A stretch of DNA of 64,000 bases, from assembly GCA_039621445.1 (NCBI GenBank), contig CP154956.1, forward strand, positions 33,825,437 to 33,889,436, given 5' to 3'. Below are positions 32,913 to 44,359 of the stretch, one piece after another. This DNA comes from Euglena gracilis (lineage: Eukaryota > Euglenida > Euglenophyceae > Euglenales). Positions within the stretch are counted from its first letter, which is position 1. Each line of letters starts with the position of its first letter. Under the pieces are notes generated by a model that saw only the letters and a list, made by a program, of their open reading frames with translations, did no database searches and had not been told where the DNA came from. Made by a program: the position numbers and the translations under genes.

Positions 32913-35515
32913 GGGGGTGCCCTGTGCTACCCCCCAGGAAACAGTCCGGGCAAGTCAGCGAGTACACAGGCAGGGACAGCAAGGACAGATCAATGGGTAC
33001 AGAGGGTGGAAGACAGCTTTCCGGGTGTGTCTGGACCAGAGGGAAATGAATATGTTTGACCTGCGGTGGCCCAAAAAAATTCAGAAACTCAATTTGCGTA
33101 AATTGGGAGCCAGAATCCTGAAAGAATTTTCTGAAAAAACCTTCAACCCAGGATCTTCATCCCGTTATTTTCAACGCAAAATGCGAAAATTTTCGAAAAA
33201 TGTTTGAGACAGGTCAGCGGGCACAAAGGATAGGAGGCAGTCCCAAAGAGGAACGATTAATGCGTGCAAGGGTTCGACAGTTTCCCAGAAGGACAGTTTC
33301 CAGGGGGAGGATGCCCTCCTCAAAACCTGAAATAACCATCAAGTTGGAAAATGAAATTTCATTAAAACTTCGCAGTTGAAATTGCCACTTGTTTTCCAAG
33401 TCCCTGTTCATTCCAAAGAGCATTAACCCGACATCAATTCTGTTGCTCTGTGCAAGCAGCACAGGTCTGCGCAACACAATAATACATATGTGTTTGGGAT
33501 TAAATTTGATCACTGTGAAGTTCGAGTACCGTGCAGGGCCGCAGGCTACCCGCGTTGGTCTCCTCGATCACACAATCAACAGGCAGAGGGAGCTGCAAAC
33601 AGGGGTATTTGCAACAAATAAAAACATTACAAGGGAAGATGGCCTTTTGAAAAGGCTGACGTTGGTGCTCCCATGAGAAATTTCTTGAAAAAGGTACGAA
33701 TTCAAACGCTTCCGCAATCAACCAACCCCTCCGGTCACCAAGCCACCACCAGAAAGGAAAGTTTATTTGCAATTGCAACACAGCCTCACAGCGCGACAAC
33801 CTGCATGGCAGTGCTCACTAGGCATCTGGCTTCTTCCTCTACCAGGACCACGCCTTTGCCTGACATGGCGGGTCCAATGCGGTCGGGCAAGGAAAAAAGT
33901 TCAAAATTTTTCAGGATTTGAAGATTTTCAAAACTGGCTGGGGTGAAGACATTCGAGTGTATCAAAAAGACACCGGAGGCCTTTGAAATCCAAACATTTA
34001 TACTCCCCCTGCGAGGAAATAAATGGACTTTTCTATTGATTTGTTCGCTACCACCACTCTGGGTGCTGTATAGTTTCCTATGACTGCAGACCAAGGGGTC
34101 CGCTGGTGAGGGGAAAAAAGGAGTGTAAGCTGGGACTTGAACAGAGGATTTGGGCATGCTCCCCTGCGTGATGTGCCGCACTGGGAAAATGACACATCGT
34201 GGGAGGAAAGACGGGAACTTTCGAGATAAGTCTGGCATCGCTTGGTGAGGGACTTTGGGCTGCTTGGAAGAAGGCAGTTTGCCAAAGATCGTTTCGGGGT
34301 TGCATCATATGAAGCAAAACAAGGCCACTTCATGCCTTCACAGATGAGATGATGAGAAAGATGAGAGGTCAAAAAAACCAGATCAGCAACTCAAGATATC
34401 CATTTTCTGTCATATTTTTCAATAATTTTTCAGGTGGAAAAAATTGCCACCATTCCCCCCAAAAACCAACCTCATCAGACTTCGTTTTCCTCCCCCCCAT
34501 TCTGCTGCAATCCTTGCTTCTCAGATGTTCAGATCCTGCAATCCTTTGTCCAGATGTCAGAGGAAGGAGTAAACTTTACACACGGCTGGCCACGGCCACC
34601 CATTTTCCAACCGTAGGAATTTTCCCGCTGTACCTTGGCGCTGCAGCCAGCCGTTGTGATTTCCAGCACACCTCCCAAAAAGCTGAGGGGAATGTGCCTC
34701 AAGCGATGCTCTGACAAAAAAAGCCGAGTGCTGTGCTGGGGAATAGAGCATTGGCCTCCTCAGCACGGGTCACATATCATCACTTGGGCACTGGGGTGGA
34801 ACAACACACAGGCGTGTGTGTGAAATTGACGCTCTGACAGGGTCGGAGCCTAAAACAGTGCAACTCTTGAGAAAGTGGCAGGCTTGGGAAGCCCTGAGGA
34901 GGGAGGATCAGGGTTACCCCCAACATCGACTGGGGACCTGGAGGAATTTTTTGTTTTAATGCCGACCAGAGGTGAGGATAGTGCGCACATCTGTTACGAC
35001 CACAACCTTTTTGCTATCCTGATTTACTTTTTGGAGACAATTCCAAAAATCAGAATTACGAACCAAATATGCACCCTAAATGTTGTTCAAATAAGTATTT
35101 CATCACCACTGTTCTCCATCCCAATGCATTTAAAAAATCAAGCAAATGAAATTTTAAAAAAAAATGCAAAAGGCCGCCTCACACTTGTGGGGGCAAGGGG
35201 GGGAAGTGCAACCAGGGGGCAGGGGTCCCCCCCCCTATGTGGACCCCGGAAAATTCCGAAAACCAGTCGACTTCGCTGTTTTCACCACAGAGCGAGATGG
35301 GATTGGGGTTCTTTATTAGGATTAGGTCTGGACTTGCACAAAAAAATTGGCCGGATTACCTACCCCCTCCCATGGGAAACTGTCACCTGAAAGTCAGCAA
35401 GTATGGAGGTAGGAGACAGGTCCCCACAGCGACAGATCAATGAGTACGGGGCTTTGGTGACAATTTCCCAAAGGTGACAGTTTCCGGGAGGAGGTAGGTA
35501 GGCCTAAAATTAGAC
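32913..35515. other. Gene-poor stretch
   Basis: Open frames of 60-150 codons lack third-position bias and any recognised motif. ACAGTTTCC.GGGGGAGG near 33296 and 35479 and GACAG(G)TCAGC/GGTAC words near 32955, 33215 and 35405 show a small dispersed repeat also seen near 46690 and 46925. Confidence 0.45.
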
Positions 35516-35519
35516 CTAA

Positions 35520-35605
35520 ATTCTGCCTAACTTAACCCTGAATCCAAAAACCACAACAACCGAGGGCTGACCCTAACCCTAACCCTAACCCAAACCCTAC
35601 CCCAT
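35520..35605 (-). repeat. Interstitial telomere-type repeat
   Basis: CCCTAACCCTAACCCTAACC with variants on both sides, preceded by GGCCTAAAATTAGACCTAAAT. True CCCTAA units, three in a row; not at a chromosome end. Confidence 0.6.
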
Positions 35606-35639
35606 TCATCAACGCTGCCCACCTATCTCGGGGGTCCCG

Positions 35640-35970
35640 CGCATACAATTACTTACCGACCCCCGGGGGGGGAGGGGGGGTCACTCCACTTTTTTAAAAA
35701 CCAGTCAGTCACTCATTTTCAAAAAACCAGCCAGTCACTACCCCCCCCCCGGGGGGGTCGGCCACTCAGAAAAACGGCCACTTTCCAGTCACTTTAGGCC
35801 ATTTTAGGCCCAAAAAAATTTTCCGGCGCCTTCGGCGCTGGGGTCACTCAAGCCACTTTTGCCCACTCCTGGCCGACCCCCCCGGGGGGGGGTCCGGGCC
35901 AAAAACCAGTCAGTCACTCTGAAAAAACCAGTCACCCACCCCCCGGGGGGGGGGGGGTCGGTCAGTGCTT
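35640..35970. repeat. Iterated-word fold-back element, word CCAGTCAGTCACTC
   Basis: The word or parts of it recur about ten times. C/G-run hinges such as ACCCCCCCCCCGGGGGGG occur three times, and the centre carries CCGGCGCCTTCGGCGCTGG (about 35822). Confidence 0.7.
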
Positions 35971-36409
35971 AAGCAATTGCCTGGTGCTGCGGAGGTTCGA
36001 TTCAGGGTAGGTCTCAGCAAAAATCCAGCACTGGTCCTGAAAGTGTAATGTGGTCGGCCGAAGACCCAAAGTCACTACGCTTGTCCGACCTCCCCTTGGG
36101 AAGGATCACACAAATGTGAGGCTGTCTTTGAACCATCAACAATTATCCTTTATGCATTTGAAATTTTACGAAAGCAAAAAATAATAAAATTACGAAATTT
36201 GACGAAATTTAAAAAGCAAAGGATGAAATCCAATGAAAAACGGCAGGATGATTGAATGTTTTAATGAAAGAAATTCAGATGCTTGAAACAAAGGGGGCAC
36301 AAAAATCATTCAGCTCAAAAATGAAGATTGGTCATAAATGATAAATAATCAAAATCAAATGCAAAAATCCACTTTGTTTTGGAATATTTGTCAGGGGATA
36401 GACTCGGGT
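35971..36409. other. Short stretch without a gene
   Basis: AT-rich; the words AAATTTTACGAAA and AAATTTGACGAAATTT near 36160-36210 are the only pattern seen. Confidence 0.4.
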
Positions 36410-36830
36410 TAGGGTTGGTTTCTGTCCAAATATAAGCAACCCTTCGGCCGAAACCGACCAACACCCAAATTAAGCAACCCCTAAAATTGAGGGGGAAATA
36501 AAGCAAAATAAAGGAAAAATATGAACGAATAATGAATGAATGCGAAGCAACTGAAACAAACAATCTGAACAATAATTTTAGGGGAAATAGTCAAACTTGT
36601 TCAGTCCATACCATTTTTTTGGGACGTTGTTCTGCTGTTGCATGCATTTGTCGCTCTGAAAACCTCCTCCTCCCTTTGAACAAGAACAGACATTTTTCCT
36701 ATTTACCGGCTGGTCTGTATTCAAAGCAACCCGGCACGTATGGTGAACCCCAAGTGAAAGCAACCCCTTGGACGAATCGGCCGAACCACGAATTTAAGCA
36801 AAACTCTGCTCAACTCTGAGGGGGGTTGGG
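36410..36830. repeat. Iterated-word element, word TAAGCAACCCCTTCGG
   Basis: AAGCAACCC or AAGCAAAAC appears at least six times (36434, 36470, 36722, 36758, 36793), with CTTCGGCCGAA hairpins at 36440 and GAATCGGCCGAA at 36774. Confidence 0.55.
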
Positions 36831-37074
36831 GCGTTGGGATGAAGTTGGTGCGTTTTTGGGCCAAATGTTGCAGCAGTTTGCGCGCGAGCGTCGAGATATT
36901 CAGGAAAGTCAGTTCAGTGGGTGAGATATTCTTAAACTTCGGCAACCTGTTTGGTATTGGGTGCTGATGGAGATGCTTTTTGAATATCCCAGCAGGCATG
37001 CATAACCTGTGATGCAAGCCTGTAGGTAGAAACTGTGCAATGCAAGCTTGTGAGTGTGGCTAAACCCCCCTCAA

Positions 37075-37460
37075 GTGCTACCCCCCCCCAAATAATACCC
37101 TCCCCCTCGGGCTCCGACTTCGGCCGCCGAAATAATACCCCCCCCCCCAGTTGCGGGCCGAAGGCCCGTATTTTTGACCTGAAAATGTTGGTAAAAATCA
37201 CAATCTCTTACAACAAATTACGAAAAAAAATCCATTTTTCTGGATCATCTGGCCTCCAAAAAATGCTAAATTTCATGAGAAAATGCAAAAAAAATGACCC
37301 CAAATGGGGGGTTTTGACGCTATTTTTGCTCCTACGGAACTTCGAAAAATTTCGAAAAAAATTGGGAAATAATACCCCCCCCAAATCATACCCCTCGGGC
37401 TGGGACTTCGGGCGAAAAAACAATACCCGGGGGGGGGTATTATTTGGGGGGGTTAGCAAA
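37075..37460. repeat. Iterated-word fold-back element, word AAATAATACCCC
   Basis: Four forward copies (37089, 37129, 37366, 37419 variant) and a closing inverse GGGGTATTATTTGGGGGG (about 37432-37451). Hairpin GCGGGCCGAAGGCCCG near 37153. Confidence 0.7.
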
Positions 37461-39360
37461 ATGTGACATGTGATGGTTGTTCTGGCCACTTATCTGTAGT
37501 TTGCCCTCCTCATCCGTGGCATTTTGTGGCACTTCATGTCTTCACTTCACAGGCAATTTTTCACCCCTCCAGCACCAGCATTTTGGCTGGGATTGGATCC
37601 TTGGGCAAGCAGGGGTGGGGGGGTCGATCAGACTCCCTCGACATAGAGCGCCCAAGAAGGTGTACTGTACCCCCTTTTACAAAACCCAAATTTAAAGGGC
37701 TTCCCATGCACCTCTGGGAGGCGGATCGTCTTGCAGTCTGAGCCCTGGAAAGCGATGCAACAAACACAAACCACAGCGAATCCAGCGCTTCGCACCAAAA
37801 AGGAAAATTTCCCCTTATTTTGAAGGTCCACTTCTGAACTTACAGGCATTTGGATGCAAAAATAAACAATATCTCACCAAATCAGGCTTCAGAAGTTTCT
37901 CAGATTTCGAAATTTCTAGAAATTTTTCTTAAAAACGCACAAAAAAATAGGCCTCCCTGAGAAGATGACTCTTAACCAGATGAGTAAGAACTGGGGGGGG
38001 GTGCTTTGACAAGGAGGGGTGCAGTAAAAAAAAATTCTTTGGCAAAATTCTGATTCTGGCAATATATTTTGATAAGATTTGGTATTCAACTGCTTCTTTG
38101 CACTGTTTTGTAATACCCATCAAATAGCCAAAATGGCCCAAAAAAAGACAAAAATGCACAAATACTGGCAAATAATAAAATTGACAAAAGTTGACCTTTA
38201 ATGGTATTTAAAGACAAAAATTTTGAATTCGTTCAGATCCCTTAATGAAAAGCAACAAGAAACACTGCTCAAAAAAATTTATTATATCCTGGTAAAAATT
38301 GGGTATGTTGCCAAAATTTTTGTCTACTGTAATTCTTATTCAACCTAATTTGAAAGGAATCTCTCCAACAGGAAATGTAACTACATTCTGTAAGCAAAAG
38401 TCCCAACAATTTTAAATCAGAAGGAAAGGGGGGGGTAGGAACAGTTTGGGGTGGAACCTCAAAATAGGTTGAACAAATTTGCAGGAAAAAAATACAACAA
38501 AAAATAGAAAAATCCACTTAAATTTCTTTAATCTCCAACCCCACACGCCCCTCATGCCAAACCCTAACCCCCAGTCACTCTCAACTTTGGGCAAAATATG
38601 CACCAAAGCGTTCTGCAACTGGGAAGTCAAGTCAAGTCAACCACACAACAATGCAACGTCGCACCTGGTTTCCTCCATTTCATTTAGATTTTCCCAATTG
38701 CAGAAGCCACATACTACACTCAGGCAATCAATTATTTTGCGCACCCAAATTTTGTAGGACTGGCCCCGGCTTTGAACAACACGCATCAGCTGAGCTGGCC
38801 GGGGTACTGCTGCATATCACCACACCTTAAAAATACGGACTGGCAGAGGCTTTGGGATTGGGGGGGTCCAAGGAACACCGAAAAAATTTGGGGTTCACAA
38901 GAAAAATTCCCTCGCTGTAACCACGGAGAGGTGAGAGGTGGAGAAAATCCTAGGAACTCAAGAATATCCCCTCCGGCAGGAGTTTACATTGTTCTGATGG
39001 TGTCCCCAAATAATACCTGGGGCCGTGCTGGAAACCTCCAGAACGGAGGCTTGTTTTGCAAACCTCTTGGTTTTCCTGGAGCATCACATTCGGGTTCTCA
39101 AAAATAAAATAAAAATGGCTTCAAACTTCGTGCCATGTTCAAATAACTTGTGTTTGGTCTCAGGGGGAAAAATCAAATTTTATTTGATCGAGATTTTCAG
39201 TAAGTTTTCAGGGAATTTTTTCCCGTAGAGGGAGGAATTAAATACGGGGGGGGGCATTTTTGGGTATTTTCTGTTCGAGTGTCTTATTTTTGAAGGTCCT
39301 ATTAGTGGTGCGAGGGGTGGGATCAACGCTTGCTTTCCTAAAATTTGAAATTTCACAGCT
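37461..39360. other. Gene-poor stretch
   Basis: No exon supported. Frames are short and AT-ended. Nothing repeated stands out except AAATTTCTAGAAATTT near 37908-37925. Confidence 0.4.
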
Positions 39361-39364
39361 TTTT

Positions 39365-39745
39365 GATAAATTAAACCCCCCCAAAAATAAGACCCGGGTC
39401 TTATTTTTGGGTCCATTGCTGCAAGCCTCCAGGGGGGGTCTTATTTTTGGGGGGGTCTTATTTTTGGATTCTTGACCGACCCGGGCCCGAAAAAGCATCA
39501 TTTTTCAGGTTCCCAAGAGTGCTAAAATTTTTCCTTCGGCGCTTCGCGCCATGTGTAGATTGGTGTAATTTGACATTTAGCATGTTTTTTGCACTTCAAA
39601 AATAGGAATTTTTCTTGAAATTTCATCATTTTTGTGCATGAAATTGGGTTTTTTGGTAATTTTTCAGGGAAAGAATTCACCGTCCCCGGCGCTTCGCGCC
39701 GTCAAGGGGGGGTCTTATTTATGGGGGGTCTTATTTTGGGGGGGG
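39365..39745. repeat. Iterated-word fold-back element, word AAAAATAAGACCC
   Basis: A forward word at 39384 and inverse words GGGTCTTATTTTT at 39398, 39436, 39454, 39711 and 39726. Two hairpin cores: TTCGGCGCTTCGCGCC (39535) and CCGGCGCTTCGCGCCG (39687). Confidence 0.7.
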
Positions 39746-41126
39746 GTTAACAAACCTACTCTTGTTATTTCTGATCTGGGGAGGGGGACTGTGTAACTTA
39801 GGTGGCCATCACCCAATTTTGCACATTTCGGTTGAAAATGTATTATTAAGAATGTACACGTTTTGTCTGAGACATTCTGGAGGAGCAATAACAGAAAAAT
39901 GTCCTCAGAACTTTCTCAAAAGATTTTGGGCTTCAAGCCTCAAACAAGCCAGTAAATTAGGGGGACCTTTCGAAAAACTGCAGAAAAATTGCGGGAATTG
40001 GGGGGGCTAAATTTGGGAATACGGTGGTTCTGGAAATATGGAATTACTTGGGTGAAAATCCAAAATGGCAAAAAATTGACAAAAACTTTGGTATCAGGTC
40101 AAATCTGATCAGGATATGGAACTTATCTCAGTCCAAAGTTATTTCACAGCAGAAATTGGAATTGGAAAAAAGAAAACCTTTAAAGAAGCCAAAAATTGCC
40201 AAAAGTTGCAAACTTTGGCAAATTTTGGCAAATTTTGGCAAGCTTGCAACAAAACGCCGCAAAATTGCAGAAAAGGAAAAAATTGCAGAAACGTTGCAGA
40301 AAAATTGGGGGGAAATTGAAAAAAGGGGGAAATACAGAGGTTGCGGGAAAATTGTGGAAACCCGCGGAATAAATGCAATTCCCAACAGTTTCATTATAGG
40401 ATGTGAACTTGCATTCCCCCGGCAACGTCAACCCAATCCATTCCCTTGTCTCTCCTTTCAACAAGCTCATGACTGTTTGTATTATTTATTTGCGGGAACA
40501 TGAGGTCACCACGTTTGAGAGACGGAGAAGGAGAAGGAGAAGGGGGAGGGAGAGGCGACGGTGGCCCCACATGACGCCGGGACAGTGGGGAGTGGCGGTG
40601 AAGTGCATTGGGTCTGAAAGATAGCGGCAGCCGCTGCCATGCCACCGCCCAGGGAACATTGCAAAACAGACGTTCTTTGTCCAGATTGCACACCACGAGC
40701 CAGATCGAGCAAAAAAGAAAATAATCGCACGGCATGGCGTAACATGAAACCAGGTGAAAGCATTCAGGCGTGCGAGTTCAGAAGGGACAACTGCGATGCC
40801 ACCCATCAAGCCCAAAAAGGCACCACACCAACCCACATCCAGCATCAGCAGGCATTCCAGGCTCAGTTGTGGCCCAAGGCTGTGCTTCAGGTAATTGAAA
40901 CATTTTCTGAGTGATCCTCTACATTTATGGCGGCACTCTTTGTCCATGCATTGCACTCCTCTGCATTGATCACAGTTCAATGCAGGGGGAACATGATACA
41001 TCCTCTAATGCATCATGTTCACACATTTGTTTATGGCGGGAGGGTTCAATTGCAGAGCCCCAACAAAAGGAAAGAACAATTCTGGCGTTTTGGGCGGCCG
41101 CCCGAGTTTGGGCATGAGGCAGGCAT
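39746..41126. other. Stretch without a confirmed gene
   Basis: Contains GCAAATTTTGGCAAATTTTG near 40215 and a GAGAAGGAGAAGG run at 40522-40555. The frame at 40639-40914 starts MPPPREHCKTDVLCPDCTPR but shows no codon bias; it could hold further exons of the gene that ends at 41273. Confidence 0.35.
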
Positions 41127-41273
41127 CCCATCGGACCCTATGATCTACTGCGTGCCATCGTTGTCGGCAACGACCAATACATCTCCGAGGCGGCGCGAAC
41201 CGCAGCGGTGCTTTCGTTCATGGAAGTACTGAGAGATCAGCCGCTGCCGGAGGTCGTCGGGCCAGACACATGA
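41127..41273 (+). CDS. Probable last exon of an unrecognised gene
   Basis: A frame too short for simple ORF lists reads PIGPYDLLRAIVVGNDQYIS, then EAARTAAVLSFMEVLRDQ and a short tail to TGA (41271). The composition is that of a folded helical protein. An in-frame TGA lies just upstream (41114), so the exon border is between them, perhaps after GGCAG at 41122. Family unknown. Confidence 0.4.
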   Translation, partial: PIGPYDLLRAIVVGNDQYISEAARTAAVLSFMEVLRDQPLPEVVGPDT

Positions 41274-41449
41274 ACCAGGCGGACAACCTCAACCAGGCAG
41301 TTGAACCATCGAACAACACACTTAGCAGACCATCAGTCCCAGCCAAAAAACAAAAAGACCAGCCGGCACAGTCTGAAATAGACCTTCCCAAAAAGGAGTT
41401 CCCCGTGCCATGGACTGCTGGGGTTTATCAGGTTTCTTTTAAAGACCTG

Positions 41450-41625
41450 GGGTTCCCCCCCCCCCGCCCACCTTGGGGCAAGACCGCCCCCCCCCCCCGA
41501 GGGGGACCCCCAAAAATGCGGCCGTCTGAGGGCTTCGCGCCGAACCCCATACCAGGACCTCCTAGGAGCCCCCCTAACTTAGACCCCCCCCCTGGGTCTT
41601 CTGCCTTTTGGGTTTAATCGAAGGC
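41450..41625. repeat. C-run element with CTTCGCGCC core
   Basis: Several C runs of 7-11, GGGCTTCGCGCCGAACCCC at about 41529, AGGACCTCCTAGGAGCCCCC, and TTTAATCGAAGGCTG, similar to the closing words of the 31.3 and 42.4 kb elements. Confidence 0.5.
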
Positions 41626-42224
41626 TGTTTGGGTTCCAAGGGACACCCCCACCAACACTAGGATCAGCTTCGTCCTGGAAATTTGTTTTCCCCGTTTCAT
41701 GCCTCCAGAAATATTATTTGGACCCACATCACCCTGGACCTCCAGCTCCAGTTGGCAAGGTTTAACCAATCCGGGGCAGGGGGTCTTGGAGCGACCTGGG
41801 GCACCTGCCTGGCCAATCAGGCCAAAAAAATGGCTTTTTGGGCTTCGGTGTTCACCCGCAATGTCAGTGCAGGGGTGTGCCATATTCCCGTAGTTTTGGA
41901 CCCTCGGGGGTGTGGACTCATTTGGGTACTGCTGAAATCAGTTCAGTGTAAAGCGGCTTTTGGGGGGTGCACGCTGGTTTGGGGCTTCACCTTCGGAGGT
42001 TCAGGTGTGTAACGCTAACTTATTTGGGCAGGACACCCTTTTGGGCACTGTTCACTTAAATGGGGTCAACCCCCCTTTCAACCATTTTAGGGGGGTCCCA
42101 GGTTCCCCCCCTGTGCACTGTGGCTGTTTTTTTGGTGCTTTTTATCTCTTCTACTGACCTGGCGTTTTCGGCTCTGGCCCTTTTTGTCTGTGTACGTGGA
42201 GGTGGCCGTACGTGGAGGTGCCCC

Positions 42225-42490
42225 CCCCCCAAGGTCGGTCCAGACCCCCTTGGCAGGTGGGGGGGGGGGGTGGGGGAGAAAAAAAGTTCTTTTTGGGGGG
42301 GGGAGGGGGAAAAACTTTTTTTGTAGGCGGGGGGGGGGGTGGGGGTGAAATGAAATTTATAATTTTAGTGGGGGAGTGGGGGACAAAAACTTTTTTTGTG
42401 GGGGGGTCCAGGAGGGTCCAAGAGGGGGGGAGTGGGGGGGGGAACCCCCCACCTAAACCCCATATGACCTTATATCAAAGCCTGGTAAAC
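42225..42490. repeat. C/G-run element, family with 31250-31630
   Basis: See the partner locus; here AAAACTTTTTTTG and AAAAAGTTCTTTTTGGGG are also iterated. It ends ACCTAAACCCCATATGACC. Confidence 0.6.
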
Positions 42491-42619
42491 CGGGGTGGGT
42501 CAGCTGTGGTGCTGTGGCAAGCAGGCACCTCCCCCGACCTGGGTGGGGTCGGCCATCCAAGTCCTCCTGGTCCAGCCGGCAGCTGGTGCCACGCTGGCCT
42601 GGCAGCCCCCGCCCTGTTG

Positions 42620-42756
42620 CGGTGGGCGTTGAACGGGCCCACCGGGTTGAAGCCCAGGGCCTCCGCCACCGCGTGGTGGGAGAAGTGCAGTGCGACCGGG
42701 GCGCCAGCGCAGGCCGGCGGCAGCCCGTGGAGGAGGGCGGGTGCCCGGCCACAGCC
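42620..42756 (-). CDS. Orphan exon, unrecognised protein
   Basis: Phase-0 frame with G or C third bases: GCGRAPALLHGLPPACAGAP then VALHFSHHAVAEALGFNPVG and PFNAHR. The upstream border fits a nonconventional intron (CCTGGCCTG plus GAGGG); the downstream border is unsure (CAA then CAGGGCGG). No partner exon found. Confidence 0.35.
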
Positions 42757-42896
42757 CCCTCCAGGCCAGGGGCGCACCGCGGTGCTGCGGGGCTTAGGGT
42801 GGGCGCCTTCGCTTGGATGAGTGCACACATAAAAAACAGGGGGTGTGAGTGTGTATTGGGGGGATGGGTGGGTGCGGGTGGGAAGGGTATGTAGTG

Positions 42897-43024
42897 TGGA
42901 TGTGGGTGGGTGGGTGGGTGGGTGGGTGGGTGGGTGGGTGGATGGGTGGGTGGGTGGGTGTGGGTGTGGGTGTGGGTGTGGGTGGGTGGGTGGGTGTGGG
43001 TGTGGGTGTGGGTGTGGGTGGGTG
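42897..43024 (+). repeat. (TGGG)n / (TGTGGG)n tract
   Basis: About 128 bases of GGGTGGGTGG with GTGTGGGTGT blocks; strong G-quadruplex potential on the plus strand. Confidence 0.9.
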
Positions 43025-44257
43025 TCCTGGTTCCTTAAAACTCACTAGAATAACCAAGAACATTCCACCTAGAGTCATCAGGATATTGAAATCCGGGATA
43101 AAATCGTTAAATCGAGCGCACCGTGCCATCCATGCATTACCCAGAGGGACACCCCCCCGCCCAAGCCTCCGACCCCAAACGTTTACCAAACTTCGAAAAG
43201 GGAGGTACCCCCCTTGCCCACCGACCAGGTTCTAACAACCGCACCTGCAACCCTCGACAGGGGGGTGGTCTGTATACAGGGGTGGTCGGTGGGAAAGAGG
43301 GGAGGGAGGTAGGAACGAATATGAGCAACATTAAAAGATTTCCCACAAACTTGTTGTTCCACATTTCTCGAGACTGCAGTAATGTGGAAGTGGTCAGGCC
43401 ATGTTTAGGTGAGGGGAAGAAAAGCTTGAGGTTTTTTTGGGGCAATACTGTGAACAACAGTGGCGTCGAAATGGACAGCTACTGCAAGCCACCCTGAGGA
43501 ACTTGAAAATCAACACAACAAATATTCCCGAGGTGAAACGGGATTTCCCCACTTTTCCCGAAATAGCTTTGTCCAATTGAAAGTCCGCTTCCCCCACCAG
43601 GTGGATCCCACAGCACAGTTGCTGTGTAAGGAATATGAATATCTACGGTGTTCTCACTGGTTTACATCCTGGTGCTTGGAAGGGACTGTCCCACAGCCCA
43701 TCCTTTTGATGCTAGGGATGATGCAGGGCACAGTTTCCACCAAATTCTTCTGGGCAAGGGAGCAGCGACCTACCTACACCTTAAACACAAAGAAGACAAA
43801 AAGTCCAAACACATCCAAATGCATACAACAACACCAACCTTATTCTACCCACTGCTGCTTTCTTTCTTGGCTGTCATTGGACATGTCAGCTAGTCCTGGG
43901 AACCATAGGGACAGGTCAACGGGTTCGAAAGAGTTGCCACAGGAATTTAAAGGATCTGACCCTCAAGGCATGACCAACATGACAACTTCTCATGGTCGTG
44001 CAATACTGACAGTTCTCAGTCAAACCTCCCAAGCTCTGGGGTATGCCAGTTTCCAGGGGGGTGCTGCACACAGCACTGCACAGGTTCACAGACGGCCTTG
44101 TCACATGCAGCAAAAGACAGGCTTTGAAGGCAAGGAATGAGAAATACAGGCAGGGAGACAACCAACAGCTCCTCCCTTCCTTTCGCCATGTGCTGCATAA
44201 TGTACATGTCGCAGGCATGGGCAGGCCGAGAATCGCCAGAAAGCCTTGCGCCTGCCC

Positions 44258-44350
44258 ATGGGGAGAGGTATGCGGTCGGCCGTTTTGGAAACTGGGGGAG
44301 GCGGAGAAGTTGAAGTACGCCATGTACTCCGCCGCGGCCGTGAACTGTTC
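44258..44350 (-). CDS. Putative exon, strand uncertain
   Basis: Minus frame EQFTAAAEYMAYFNFSASP has only G or C third bases and follows GAGGCTG plus five bases. The plus frame LGEAEKLKYAMYSAAAVNCS is nearly as good, so the strand is open. Downstream limit not fixed. Confidence 0.3.
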
Positions 44351-44359
44351 CCCAGCAGC

